Part shown: positions 8,651 to 17,569 of the stretch, piece by piece
How the letters are laid out: every line of letters starts with the position of its first letter
Position numbering within the stretch: position 1 is the stretch's first letter
Source: CAKZQX01 sp034436755
Lineage (GTDB): Bacteria > Chloroflexota > Chloroflexia > Chloroflexales > Chloroflexaceae
NCBI GenBank assembly: GCA_034436755.1
Contig: DAOTVB010000015.1
Coordinates: 56,516 to 120,515 of the forward strand
Direction of reading: 5' to 3'
Length of the DNA: 64,000 bases
The notes under the pieces: generated by a model
What the model was told of the DNA's origin: nothing
Seen by the model: only the letters and a program-made list of their open reading frames with translations
The model's database searches: none
Translations under genes and position numbers: made by a program

Positions 8651-8710
8651 GACAGGACTTACGCGGTGCGCATTCACACGGGACATTTCACCCGATGGCA
8701 GCACGGTACG
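8651..8710 (+). repeat. Remnant of the dispersed element, left arm (R2)
   Basis: GACAGGACTTACGCGGTGCG, a CACCCGATGG block and GGCAGCACGGTAC match the left half of the family in forward order, but the central palindrome and the GGAGGCG arm are gone. A CTGCTGCCGCAGGC-like motif near 8800 and a CCACACCACGTAAGTCGTG end at 9108-9129 may be other fragments of the same or an overlapping copy. They are scattered through the 563-base gap between the glycosyltransferase and aspS, which otherwise holds only the promoter candidate at 8963. Confidence 0.6.
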
Positions 8711-8962
8711 CACTCCTCCGCCGGGCAACGATCCCCACTTGTGCGACAACCATGGCGCTCTCGCAGCAACAATCTTGCCGATAAAGGTAAGTGAGTGGCT
8801 TGCTGCCGCAGGCGCAACGCGTCGTACATTCTGATATTGATTGTCCCGATTATATAGCGAACAGCGCACAAAGCAACCGAGCGCAAACCCGCACGATCGG
8901 TCTCTGTCCGGTACCGGGTTGTGCTCTATCCGGTGAACCTCTGTTCTTGCTATCGTCCAGAA

Positions 8963-8991
8963 TTCGCGCGGGCCATGCACCATGCTATAAT
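8963..8991 (+). promoter_or_regulatory. Candidate sigma70-type promoter for aspS
   Basis: TTCGCG, a 17-base spacer and a consensus TATAAT. The -35 hexamer is a poor match. It would give an mRNA leader of about 200 bases before aspS; I find no T-box or leader peptide in that leader. Confidence 0.5.
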
Positions 8992-9198
8992 GCCCGCATC
9001 CTGAATGAAAGTTGGGGAGTGTGCTGTTTCTTTCAGGTATAAGCAATTTTGCCGGAGCGCATGGGCATGCCATCCGGCGTTCGGGTCTGGCACGAGACAG
9101 GAACAGTCCACACCACGTAAGTCGTGTTATTGAGAATGGCCCTGATGTTCCATTTGTAGCGCAAACCAGAATCTACGGATAAGAGGAGTTACGACACT

Positions 9199-10980
9199 AT
9201 GTTCCGTTCGCATACCTGCGGCGAGTTGCGTTCAGAATACGCTGGACACGAAGTCACGCTGGCGGGCTGGGTTAATCGCCGACGCGATCACGGCCCGCTG
9301 ATTTTTATCGATCTGCGCGATCGCTATGGGATGACTCAGGTTGTCTTTGATGCCAACGGCGCGCCCGAGGCCCACGCCGTTGCGAGTGAGGCCCGGCCGG
9401 AATATGTTTTGCAGGTGCGCGGCCTGGTGCGCCCTCGCCCCGAAGATGCGATCAACCCGGAGATTACGACCGGCGCCATTGAGGTGCAGGCTGTTTCGGC
9501 CAATGTGCTTAACACCGCCCGCACTCCGCTACCGCTCTATATCTCCAAGGAGGGCAACGAGGAAGAAGCGTTGCGCCTCAAATATCGCTATCTCGATCTG
9601 CGGCGCGAGCGGATGCAGCAGAACCTGATCCTGCGCCATCGCGTGGTCAAGTTTATGCGCGATTTCCTGGACCGCGAGGGCTTTGTCGAGATTGAAACGC
9701 CCATCCTGATCAAGTCTACGCCGGAGGGCGCGCGGGACTACCTGGTGCCCAGCCGGCTGCATGCGGGCAAGTTCTATGCGCTGCCACAGAGCCCCCAGCA
9801 ACTCAAGCAGTTGCTGATGATTGCGGGCTACGATAAATATTTTCAGATTGCGCGTTGCTTCCGGGACGAAGATCAGCGGGCCGACCGCCAGCCTGAGTTT
9901 ACCCAGCTTGACCTGGAGATGAGCTTCGTGGAGCAAGAGGATGTGATTAATCTGATGGAGCGCCTCTTCACCGAGTTGGTCCGCGAGGTGACACCGCATA
10001 AGCGGCTGATTACCCCCTTCCCCCGAATGACCTATGCCGAGGCTATGGCAACGTATGGCACCGACCGGCCTGATCTGCGCTATGGTCTGGAACTGGTGGA
10101 TCTTTCGGATCTGGTTGCCCAGACCGAATTTAAGGTGTTTCGCGGCGCACTGGAGCAGGGCGGTCAGGTTAAAGGGGTACGTATCCCGGGCTGTGGTGGT
10201 TACAGCCGCAAACAACTGGACGAAGTGACCGATCTGGCACGCAACGCGGGGGCGAAGGGCCTGGCCTGGGCCGCACTGCCTGAGGAGAACAGCGCCGAAA
10301 TCCGCTCGTCGTTCGGGCGCTTTGTGACTGATACCGAGATGAGCGATATCGTTACGCGGCTGGCGGGGCAGCCGGGCGATCTGCTGCTGCTGGTTGCCGA
10401 TCAGCCTGCCGTTGTTGCTATGGTGCTGGACCGACTGCGGCGGGAGTTTGCGCTACGGCTGAAACTGATCGACACGGAACTGCTATCGTTTGCCTGGATT
10501 GTCGATTTCCCACTGGTTGAGTGGAATGAAGATGAGCAACGCTGGGATGCCGTTCATCATCCCTTTACCGCGCCGCTTGACGCAGATCTGGCGCTGCTTG
10601 ATAGTGATCTCGGTAAAGTGCGCGCTAAAGCCTACGACCTGATCCTCAATGGCTATGAGGCGGGCGGCGGCAGCATCAGAATTCACCGCCGCGATATTCA
10701 GCAGAAAATGTTCGCCAGCCTGGGGATCAGCCCGGAGGAAGCCCAGGCCCAGTTCGGGCATATGCTCGAGGCATTCGAGTATGGCGCTCCACCGCACGGC
10801 GGCATTGCGCCCGGCATCGACCGATTGGTTATGATCCTGGCTGATGAGCCGACCATCCGTGAGGTCATGGCGTTTCCGAAAACGCAGCAGGCAATTGACC
10901 TTATGACCAGCGCGCCATCGCCCGTCGATGAACGTCAACTCAAAGAACTGCACATTGCGCTACGCGAAAAACCGGTGTAA
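9199..10980 (+). CDS. aspS: Aspartyl-tRNA synthetase, bacterial type
   Basis: A 593-residue class IIb synthetase charging tRNA-Asp (and tRNA-Asn if non-discriminating). Order of domains: N-terminal OB-fold anticodon-binding domain (VTLAGWVNRRRDHGPLIFIDLRDRYG, about 19-45), class II core beginning KYRYLDLRRERMQQN, motif 2 (FQIARCFRDEDQRADRQPEFTQLD), the inserted bacterial GAD domain (about 290-410), and motif 3 (GGIAPGIDRLVMILA). Length is typical of bacterial AspRS. GAGGAG lies upstream of the ATG. Whether it is discriminating cannot be judged here. Confidence 0.97.
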   Translation: MFRSHTCGELRSEYAGHEVTLAGWVNRRRDHGPLIFIDLRDRYGMTQVVFDANGAPEAHAVASEARPEYVLQVRGLVRPRPEDAINPEITTGAIEVQAVSANVLNTARTPLPLYISKEGNEEEALRLKYRYLDLRRERMQQNLILRHRVVKFMRDFLDREGFVEIETPILIKSTPEGARDYLVPSRLHAGKFYALPQSPQQLKQLLMIAGYDKYFQIARCFRDEDQRADRQPEFTQLDLEMSFVEQEDVINLMERLFTELVREVTPHKRLITPFPRMTYAEAMATYGTDRPDLRYGLELVDLSDLVAQTEFKVFRGALEQGGQVKGVRIPGCGGYSRKQLDEVTDLARNAGAKGLAWAALPEENSAEIRSSFGRFVTDTEMSDIVTRLAGQPGDLLLLVADQPAVVAMVLDRLRREFALRLKLIDTELLSFAWIVDFPLVEWNEDEQRWDAVHHPFTAPLDADLALLDSDLGKVRAKAYDLILNGYEAGGGSIRIHRRDIQQKMFASLGISPEEAQAQFGHMLEAFEYGAPPHGGIAPGIDRLVMILADEPTIREVMAFPKTQQAIDLMTSAPSPVDERQLKELHIALREKPV

Positions 10981-11159
10981 GGACGTTTTTACTAGTGATG
11001 GTAATATGCAGCACCCCCGTAGACAATCTGCCGAAAATGGAGCAACTATGGACTCAAACCGGGGCAAATACGTTATACTATATGCACCCATCACCAATAA
11101 CCCTCCGCGTCAGGAGAACTGCCTCCGGCGTTGCGCATCAGGGAAAGGGGACACAGCCG

Positions 11160-12122
11160 ATGTCAAAACGTATCCTTATCGTCGATGACGACATCAACAT
11201 CCGACGGATTGTTACACTGGCACTCACTGAAGACTCGTCATATATTGTCAGTTCCGTGTCTTCCGGTGAGGCCGCACTCCTGCATATTTCACGCCAGCCG
11301 GTCGATCTCCTCTTCACCGACATCAAAATGCCCGGCATGGATGGGCTTGAGCTTGTCCGTCGTGTAAGGGAACTTGATCCTGATACGGCTGTGATTGTCT
11401 TTACGGTCAGTCCACAGGATTTGTCACCGGAACGAGCTACGGAACTCAAGGTCGATTGTCTATTGGAGAAACCGATTTCGCCGGACCAGTTGCGGCTGGC
11501 GGTTGATCTCTTGCTGGACCCGACCAGGCTGGCACCATCCACGAATAAGCCGAAACCGGCAAGCCCGGCCCCACCGCCCCAACCGGCGGCGCCGGAAACC
11601 CCGGCGGCCCCGGTACGCCCCAAAGCGCGCGAGACATCGCCCCTGAATCAGGCGATTGCCCAGCGCCGCCGCGAAACCGCGCCGCTCAACCCGGCACCCG
11701 TGGCGGTGCGCCTGGGGGGACGCGGCACTGCCGGGCGCTCGTACAGCGAGGCGCAGATTGAAGCTATGCGCGCTGCCCTCAAAGAATTGGCGATGGAGCC
11801 GGGGGTCCACAGCGCACTGCTGGCGGATATGAGCGGCATTGTGTTGACGCACTGGAGCCGCTACCGGGATATCAATGTCACGGTGGTTGCGGCACTGGCA
11901 GCGGGCAACTCACTGGCGCTGGCCGAGATTGGGCGCAATATGGGGCAGCGCCATCCCGGCCGCCTGGTCATTCAGGAGGGCGACGATCAGAGCATCCTGA
12001 TGGCGCATATGGAAGATCTGCTGCTGCTGCTGGCACTGAGTGCCGATACCTCGCTTGGCTGGGCGCGGATTGCGACCATGCGCGCCTGCGAGGAGATTCT
12101 GCGTATTGCACACGGAGATTAA
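11160..12122 (+). CDS. Response regulator receiver fused to a Roadblock/LC7-like domain
   Basis: A 320-residue cytoplasmic protein. Residues 1-115 are a receiver: acidic pair in ILIVDDD, phosphoacceptor D54 in LLFTDIKMPGMDG, conserved T82 and K104 in LLEKPIS. A 100-residue Pro/Ala-rich linker follows (PKPASPAPPPQPAAPETPAA). The last ~120 residues (ALLADMSGIVLTHWSRYRDINVTVVAALAAGNSLALAEIGRNM) resemble the Roadblock/LC7 (MglB-like) fold that binds Ras-like GTPases. No output DNA-binding domain is present. The ATG is chosen because AAAGGGG lies eight bases upstream and the receiver begins there; an upstream in-frame ATG adds 55 unrelated residues. It probably signals to a small GTPase encoded elsewhere; no histidine kinase is nearby. 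Confidence 0.85.
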   Translation: MSKRILIVDDDINIRRIVTLALTEDSSYIVSSVSSGEAALLHISRQPVDLLFTDIKMPGMDGLELVRRVRELDPDTAVIVFTVSPQDLSPERATELKVDCLLEKPISPDQLRLAVDLLLDPTRLAPSTNKPKPASPAPPPQPAAPETPAAPVRPKARETSPLNQAIAQRRRETAPLNPAPVAVRLGGRGTAGRSYSEAQIEAMRAALKELAMEPGVHSALLADMSGIVLTHWSRYRDINVTVVAALAAGNSLALAEIGRNMGQRHPGRLVIQEGDDQSILMAHMEDLLLLLALSADTSLGWARIATMRACEEILRIAHGD

Positions 12123-12142
12123 CCCGGCTAGAAAGGGCAACT

Positions 12143-12604
12143 GTGGCGGCACACTTTTTCAGCTACCAGCGGCGCGGACTGGGGGTTCTGCTGGCCTGGG
12201 GGTCCGGCAATGCAGCCGCCGGAATACCCATGCTACTCAGCCAGGATGAACTGATACGCCAGTTCGGGCTCCAGACGCTGATCTGGGGTGCAATCGATGC
12301 GGCCCTGGCGCTGGCGGGACGCCACAGCGCGCAACAGAAGGCCGAACGCTACGAACGGGGCGAACTGGACAACCAGGCCGGGGTGCAGGAGGCGCGTACG
12401 TTGCGCCGCATTCTGCTGGTGAATGCCGGCCTGGATGTTGGCTATGTGCTGGGGGGCACCTGGGCCATGCGCGCCTTCCCTGACCGGCGCGATCGGCGCG
12501 GCATGGGGCTGGGCATTGTCGTGCAGGGGCTGTTTCTGCTGATCTATGATAGTCTGTTTGCCTGGGATCTCAGCCGCCGCTGGTTAAAGCAACCACCGGC
12601 ATAG
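12143..12604 (+). CDS. DUF6992-like hydrophobic protein
   Basis: A 153-residue protein with about four hydrophobic stretches: GVLLAWGSGNAAAGIPML, LQTLIWGAIDAALALAG, ILLVNAGLDVGYVLGGTWAM and GMGLGIVVQGLFLLIYDSLFAWDL, separated by an Arg/Glu-rich loop (RHSAQQKAERYERGEL). It resembles membrane proteins of the DUF6992 type known from Chloroflexota and other phyla; no activity is known to me. Start is GTG, preceded by AAAGGG. It lies 20 bases after the receiver-Roadblock gene and may be cotranscribed with it. Confidence 0.7.
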   Translation: MAAHFFSYQRRGLGVLLAWGSGNAAAGIPMLLSQDELIRQFGLQTLIWGAIDAALALAGRHSAQQKAERYERGELDNQAGVQEARTLRRILLVNAGLDVGYVLGGTWAMRAFPDRRDRRGMGLGIVVQGLFLLIYDSLFAWDLSRRWLKQPPA

Positions 12605-12644
12605 CTGCATACATCCCGGCCTGTTGTATCTTCATAATGAGGTT

Positions 12645-13748
12645 ATGGTTCCGCGAACCCTATTTCCACTCTTGCAGTGTCCCACCTGCCACTCACGTCA
12701 ACTGTATGTGCTTGACGCGGGGGTTTGCTGTGCGAGCTGCAATACTATCTACCCGGTGCATGCCGGCTATATCGACCTGATGCCGCGCGGCACAGCCTTT
12801 GACTACACCTCCAAGTATGTTTCTGAGGAAGAAGCGCTGGCGGAAGAACTGGACTACCGCGAACTGGCCCCACCGCTGCTGGCCGCCGGTCTGCGCAACC
12901 ATGCCCTGGTACGGTTGCTCCAGTTTCAGCCGGGGGATGTCGTGCTGGACAATGGCTGCGGCACCGCGAAGTTTGCCGCCTGGAATGCTCACCGCGTCGG
13001 GTTGATGGTCGGGAGCGATCCGGCCACGCTCTTTGCCGACGCTGCTGTGGATCAGGTCGCTCTGGCAAAGTCCGACTCGCGGGTGTTGCCCTTTGCCGAC
13101 AACAGCTTTGACAAAGCCTTCTCCATCGATGTGCTGGAACACTTTCCCCGCGATGTGATCGACGCCTACCTGCAAGAGACTGCCCGCGTCCTGCGGCCCG
13201 GCGGGCGCTTTCTGGCGTTTTCCAACACCCGGGAGCCATCGTCACTCCAGCCGCTGATTAATCTCAGCCGGGCGTTGGGACGGCTGTTTGTGCGCATGGG
13301 GTTGTACGATTTTCAGCGGGAAGCCCGCCGCAAATCCGATCATATCAAGGCGCTGGCGACCTGGGAAGAGGTCGTGGACGCGATGACCCGGGCGGGGCTG
13401 CGTCCGGTGCGGGTGGTCTTCTGGAACACCGTGTTTACCACGTTTGTCGAGCATGTGCTGATGAAGCTGGGCGAGGTCGCCTTTGGCAGCACGCCCGCCG
13501 GCCGCAAACCGCCGATCAGCGATCACACCCTGCCGGCACTGTCCGCCGAACCGGGCACCAGCGGCACGCAGCGCGAGATCCAGGCACGCCGGTACATGCG
13601 CCGCTACCTGGATCGGCGGGGGCTGGTCTACCGGGCGTTGCGCGCCATTACCCGACTGATGGAGTTGGAACTCTGGTTGTTTGGCCGGTTGCGCAGCGGA
13701 AATTATTTTATCGTCGTTGAGAAACCCTCCCGGAACCGCATGGTGTAA
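12645..13748 (+). CDS. SAM-dependent methyltransferase with N-terminal zinc ribbon
   Basis: About 367 residues. The first 45 residues form a Trm112-like zinc ribbon (CPTCHSRQLY...CCASCNTIYPV, four cysteines) followed by GYIDLMPRG. The class I methyltransferase core has motif I VVLDNGCGTAKFAAW, the acidic GSDPATLF, KAFSIDVLEHFPRDV and ARVLRPGGRFLAFSNT, all in order. Substrate unknown; this arrangement is common in enzymes acting on quinones, lipids or surface glycans. The next gene is a glycosyltransferase 84 bases on, which favours a glycan or glycolipid substrate. A TTG seven codons earlier is an alternative start. Confidence 0.82.
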   Translation: MVPRTLFPLLQCPTCHSRQLYVLDAGVCCASCNTIYPVHAGYIDLMPRGTAFDYTSKYVSEEEALAEELDYRELAPPLLAAGLRNHALVRLLQFQPGDVVLDNGCGTAKFAAWNAHRVGLMVGSDPATLFADAAVDQVALAKSDSRVLPFADNSFDKAFSIDVLEHFPRDVIDAYLQETARVLRPGGRFLAFSNTREPSSLQPLINLSRALGRLFVRMGLYDFQREARRKSDHIKALATWEEVVDAMTRAGLRPVRVVFWNTVFTTFVEHVLMKLGEVAFGSTPAGRKPPISDHTLPALSAEPGTSGTQREIQARRYMRRYLDRRGLVYRALRAITRLMELELWLFGRLRSGNYFIVVEKPSRNRMV

Positions 13749-13832
13749 AATAGTAAAATAGAAGCGACACGCAACGTATTCATACATTGCACCCCGGACT
13801 TCCCATTTTGCAGTGGATCTGTGCGATAACCT

Positions 13833-14870
13833 ATGCCAATACGCCCGCTCTACATTTCGCCGGTGGGTCGCGGTGGTGTGGACTTCGGCATCCAGAACAT
13901 CACCCGCTCAGTGCGCGCGGCCGGGTTACCGGCCGAGTTGCTGCGTCTCCCGGAAATCTATAACTTTCTGCCCTTCCTCATCCCATACGGTCTCCCGGCG
14001 GGCTGGTGGCGGGGCTTTGATATCGTCCAGGGGCGCTCACGCCTGGCCTTTGCCCTGCGCGCATCCGGACTGCCGGTGGTGACAACGGTGCATCACCTGA
14101 CCACCGACCCGGCCCTCCAGCCCTATAGCTCGCCGGCGCAGCGGCTGTTTTACCGCCTGGCCGAGTCGCGCTATGATCGCTGGTCGGTGCTCGATGCCGA
14201 TGCGGTGGTTTGTGTCAGCCAGTTTACCCAGCGGCAGGTAACACAGACCTATGGCCGGGTTGACACCGTGCTGATCTTTGATGGGATCGACACAACGGTA
14301 TTTATCCCAACACCAGACTTGGCACGCTCCGACGATGGTCTGCCGCCGAGTGATGCGCGCATCCGGCTGCTCTTTGTGGGCAACCGCACGCGGCGCAAGG
14401 GGTTTGATCTACTGCCGCAGATTATGGATCAGCTTCCCGACGAATATGCGCTATACTATACAAGTGGCTTCCAGGGGCGTGACGCAACCCCGCCGCACCC
14501 CCGGATGATTCCCATCGGTGCGCCGGATCGGGCCGGGTTAGTGGCAGCGTACCAGAGTTGCGATATCTTACTCTTTCCATCGCGTATGGAAGGATTTGGC
14601 ATGGTGCCCGCCGAAGCCCTGGCGTGTGGTCGTCCAGTTGTCACCACCGACTCAAGCGCGCTGCCGGAAGTGGTTGATCATGGCGAGAATGGCTTTCTGG
14701 TGGCGCAGAACGATGTCGCGGGCTTTGCTGCGCGGGTGCAGGAGTTGGGCGAAGATGCGCACCTCCGCCGGCAGTTTGGCGAACATGGGCGCGACAAAAT
14801 TGTGCGCTGCTTTGGGTATGACCAACTGGGGAATGGCTTTCGCGCCGTTTACCAGCGCCTCCTGGGGTAG
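13833..14870 (+). CDS. GT4-type glycosyltransferase
   Basis: A 345-residue GT-B enzyme. The N-terminal acceptor half (1-150) ends with VLDADAVVCVSQFTQRQV. The nucleotide-sugar half begins IRLLFVGNRTRRKGFDLLP and contains the donor-phosphate motif FPSRMEGFGMVPAEALACGRPVVTTDSSALPEVV, with the E-x7-E signature. It would transfer a sugar from a nucleotide donor onto a glycan or lipid acceptor in the cytoplasm. There is no signal peptide. Its place after a methyltransferase suggests joint work on a surface polysaccharide or glycolipid. Confidence 0.88.
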   Translation: MPIRPLYISPVGRGGVDFGIQNITRSVRAAGLPAELLRLPEIYNFLPFLIPYGLPAGWWRGFDIVQGRSRLAFALRASGLPVVTTVHHLTTDPALQPYSSPAQRLFYRLAESRYDRWSVLDADAVVCVSQFTQRQVTQTYGRVDTVLIFDGIDTTVFIPTPDLARSDDGLPPSDARIRLLFVGNRTRRKGFDLLPQIMDQLPDEYALYYTSGFQGRDATPPHPRMIPIGAPDRAGLVAAYQSCDILLFPSRMEGFGMVPAEALACGRPVVTTDSSALPEVVDHGENGFLVAQNDVAGFAARVQELGEDAHLRRQFGEHGRDKIVRCFGYDQLGNGFRAVYQRLLG

Positions 14871-14875
14871 GCAGG

Positions 14876-14905
14876 TTGCGTTGGGGGTTACGCCGGGTGT
14901 ATAAT
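14876..14905 (+). promoter_or_regulatory. Candidate promoter upstream of the RsbT-like gene
   Basis: TTGCGT, an 18-base spacer and TATAAT; a second TATAAT lies at 14946-14951 without a good -35 box. Either would start transcription 140-190 bases before the gene at 15090. Confidence 0.45.
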
Positions 14906-15089
14906 ACCCTTGTTCAATTTATCACAAGCGCTGTAGCCGGATGGATATAATGACAGGTGCATTTCAATGAAGACTGCGCTTTCACATACTGCAAAAGAGC
15001 AGTGCCGGGTTCGTTTGAGTAAGTAACGGCTAAATTCCTCAACATGCGGTTCTGTCGTCAGTGCCCATGTTGATGTCCCGGGAAAAACT

Positions 15090-15530
15090 ATGAAGACATC
15101 GGTGTCCGAATTATTACACGAGGCGCGCATGGCTGCGCCTCATCTTATCTCAATTCGTTCCGACTCGGATATTATCGCGGCGCGGATGGCTGCCCGCGAT
15201 ATGGCGCGAAGTATGGGGTTCAGTGCCATTGATCAGGCGCGCATTGCCACAGCAACCTCCGAATTGACCCGGAATATCCTGATCTACGCCGGCGAGGGAA
15301 CGGTTACGCTTAGCCAGGTGCATCGCGATAACCGGACAGGTATTGAGATGGTGTTTGCAGATCAGGGGCCGGGTATTGCCGAGATTGAGCAGAGCCTGCA
15401 GAATGGCACGTCGGTCGGTGGCATACCAGGCATGGGGTTGGCCGGGACACGTCGCCTGATGGACGAAATGGACATTGAATCGACCATCGGAGTAGGCACC
15501 CGCATCACCTGCCGGAAATGGTTATCCTAG
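15090..15530 (+). CDS. RsbT-like anti-sigma/switch kinase (HATPase_c)
   Basis: A 146-residue GHKL ATPase. ARIATATSELTRNILIYAGEG is the N box, FADQGPGI the G1 box and GMGLAGTRRLMDE the G2 box. The N box (SELTRN) and short C-terminus are closer to RsbT, the positive switch kinase, than to RsbW. In the RsbRST stressosome RsbT phosphorylates STAS proteins and then activates a PP2C phosphatase. Neither partner is next to it. It may act with the STAS and RsbW-like genes at 4.1-5.5 kb, which is inference. Its stop overlaps the convergent murJ stop by four bases. Confidence 0.85.
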   Translation: MKTSVSELLHEARMAAPHLISIRSDSDIIAARMAARDMARSMGFSAIDQARIATATSELTRNILIYAGEGTVTLSQVHRDNRTGIEMVFADQGPGIAEIEQSLQNGTSVGGIPGMGLAGTRRLMDEMDIESTIGVGTRITCRKWLS

Positions 15531-17149
15531 CCCCGCCCGAGTCGGAGTCGCGTGCGCAGCCGTGCCCCAACCTCGCGGGCCTCACGCGACCCCAGTGCCG
15601 CCGCCATGCCGAGATACCCCAGGCTACCCACTCCACCTACGACAGCGACCCATACCAGCAGAAGTAACATGTCTTGCCGCCAGGCGTAGGAACCGCTGAG
15701 CGCCAGAAACGGCAGCCAGGGCAGCGAAAACCGGCGGACCACCCAGAGCAGTAGCGCCAGCCCGCCCGTTGCCAGAACCGTCGCTCCCAATGATCGCCAC
15801 AGCGTTCGTTCCCCCCAGATGCCCGGTCGCCGCCGTCCCAGCATGATGAGTAAGAGCAGCAGTTCGACATTGGTTGCCAGGCTAAATGCCAGCGTCAGCG
15901 CAACGACACCGCCCCCGGACAGCAGCGCCAGGGTGCCAACTCCCAGGTTGAGCGTAACTTGAAGCAGACCGATCAAGACCGGCGTCCAGGTTTGCTGCAT
16001 AGCATAAAATGCGCGGATCAGGATCTCGGCAGCGGCAAAGGCGGGCAGCGCGGTAGCATACCCCAGCAGCGGCATAACCGTGTAGAGTAGCGAAGTCTGA
16101 TCGAACGCAAACCGTTGGTATAGCAGGCGCACCAGTGGTACTGCCAGGATCACGAGGGCCACGGTTGCCGGGATGGTCAGGAACAGAATAGTGCTGAGGG
16201 TGTTACGCACACTCGCGTCCAGTTCGGCGTGGCGATTCTCGGCGATGAGGCGTGCCAGGCGGGGGTAGGCCACGGTGCTCAGGCTGAGCGAGAAGACCCC
16301 ATAGGGCAGCAGCATAAGCTGGTAGGCATAGTTTAATCCGGCCAGTCGCTCGAAGCCCAGGGTCAGCCAGGTTGTCAGCGCAGCCGTTACCAGCAGACTG
16401 ATCTGTGCGGCAGCCTGCCCAAACACGCGCGGCGTCATCTGCTGCGCGATGGTCTTCAGTTCAAGCATACCGCGCCCCAGGGTCAGGTGCAGGCGCATAC
16501 CCATGCCCCAGAGCCCGGGGATCTGCACCAGCAGGTACAGTCCGGCCCCGATAATCACGCCCCAGGCCAGCCCCCAGATATCCAGGAAGGGTACCAGGAA
16601 AATCGCCCCACCGATAATGCCCAGATTGTAAATCGCAGGTGCCAGAGCGGGCAGCGTAAAACGATCTTGCGCATTAAGCGCCGCCATTGCCAGTCCACCC
16701 AACCCCAGCAGCAACGGTGAGAGCAGGAACAGGCGAATAATCCGCGCCGTCAATGCGATATTCGTTTCGGTAGCGTCGAAGAACCAGACGGTAAGCTGCG
16801 GAGCCAGCACCCAGAGCAGCGCACTTGCCAGCGCCAGCAGCGCCAGCGCCCATGTGACGACTGCGCTTGCCAGGTGCCAGGCCCGTTCGCTACCGTCGCG
16901 CTGCCACACCTGGATAAAGACCGGAATAAAACTGCTACCCAGTGCGCCGCCAATAATCACCATATACAACAGGTCGGTTACGCGGAAGGCGGCGTAGTAA
17001 GCGCCCAGGTCAGCGTCCGTGCCAAACCGCGCCGAAATGACCACATCGCGGGCCAGTCCGGTGATTCGGCTCAACAGGGCACCCCCGATGACAATCAGAC
17101 TGTTGAACAGGGGGCTGCGGACCTGGCGGCTCAACCGGGAGAGTTGCAC
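15527..17149 (-). CDS. murJ: MurJ, lipid II flippase
   Basis: A 540-residue MOP-superfamily integral membrane protein with about 14 hydrophobic helices. The opening VIGGALLSRITGLARDVVISARFGTDADLGAYYAAFRVTD is the MurJ signature, and LNAQDRFTLPALAPAIYNLGII and the central PRVFGQAAAQISLLV follow in order. It flips the peptidoglycan precursor lipid II across the cytoplasmic membrane. The start lies beside the divergent rpsT promoter. No peptidoglycan genes are adjacent. Confidence 0.93.
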   Translation of the reverse strand: MQLSRLSRQVRSPLFNSLIVIGGALLSRITGLARDVVISARFGTDADLGAYYAAFRVTDLLYMVIIGGALGSSFIPVFIQVWQRDGSERAWHLASAVVTWALALLALASALLWVLAPQLTVWFFDATETNIALTARIIRLFLLSPLLLGLGGLAMAALNAQDRFTLPALAPAIYNLGIIGGAIFLVPFLDIWGLAWGVIIGAGLYLLVQIPGLWGMGMRLHLTLGRGMLELKTIAQQMTPRVFGQAAAQISLLVTAALTTWLTLGFERLAGLNYAYQLMLLPYGVFSLSLSTVAYPRLARLIAENRHAELDASVRNTLSTILFLTIPATVALVILAVPLVRLLYQRFAFDQTSLLYTVMPLLGYATALPAFAAAEILIRAFYAMQQTWTPVLIGLLQVTLNLGVGTLALLSGGGVVALTLAFSLATNVELLLLLIMLGRRRPGIWGERTLWRSLGATVLATGGLALLLWVVRRFSLPWLPFLALSGSYAWRQDMLLLLVWVAVVGGVGSLGYLGMAAALGSREAREVGARLRTRLRLGRG

Positions 17150-17172
17150 AGGGTATATCCTTCTGCTATAAT
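17144..17172 (+). promoter_or_regulatory. Promoter of rpsT
   Basis: TTGCAC, a 17-base spacer and a perfect TATAAT, about 100 bases before the rpsT start codon. The -35 box overlaps the first codons of the divergent murJ gene. Confidence 0.8.
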
Positions 17173-17269
17173 TTCTCTTCAGTGTGTGTATGGTTAGCTG
17201 TAGAGTATACCACCAGGTAGCGGTTGAACTGCTCTGCGGCGCATGAAAGTATATAGGGAGCGAGAAACC

Positions 17270-17551
17270 TTGGCGAACTCACGTTCAGCAAAGAAACGCA
17301 TTCGCACAAACGCACGCAAACATTTGCGCAATCAGATGTACCGTTCGCGCGTTAAAACCATGATCAAGAAGGCCGAGCAGTCGATTGTCAGCGGCGCACA
17401 GGATGATGAGGCACTGCGCCTCGCTGTGAAGACGCTGGACAAAGCCGCTGTCAAAGGTATCATTCATAAGAACAATGCTGCCCGCCGGAAGTCACGCCTG
17501 ATGAAGAAGTTTAACGCTGCCCGCCAGGAAGCCGCATCGGCCGGCACCTAG
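17270..17551 (+). CDS. rpsT: Ribosomal protein S20
   Basis: A 93-residue small-subunit protein that binds 16S rRNA early in assembly. ANSRSAKKRIRTNARKHLRN, KTMIKKAEQSI, DKAAVKGIIHKNNAARRKSRL are typical S20 segments. The start is TTG (giving M-ANSRS, the normal S20 N-terminus) with GGGAG ten bases upstream; the ATG nine codons earlier would add non-family residues. TTG or other weak starts are usual for S20 and allow translational autoregulation. Convergent with holA, a neighbour it has in many bacteria. Confidence 0.96.
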   Translation: MANSRSAKKRIRTNARKHLRNQMYRSRVKTMIKKAEQSIVSGAQDDEALRLAVKTLDKAAVKGIIHKNNAARRKSRLMKKFNAARQEAASAGT

Positions 17552-17569
17552 CTCCTGGGCGGAACGACG

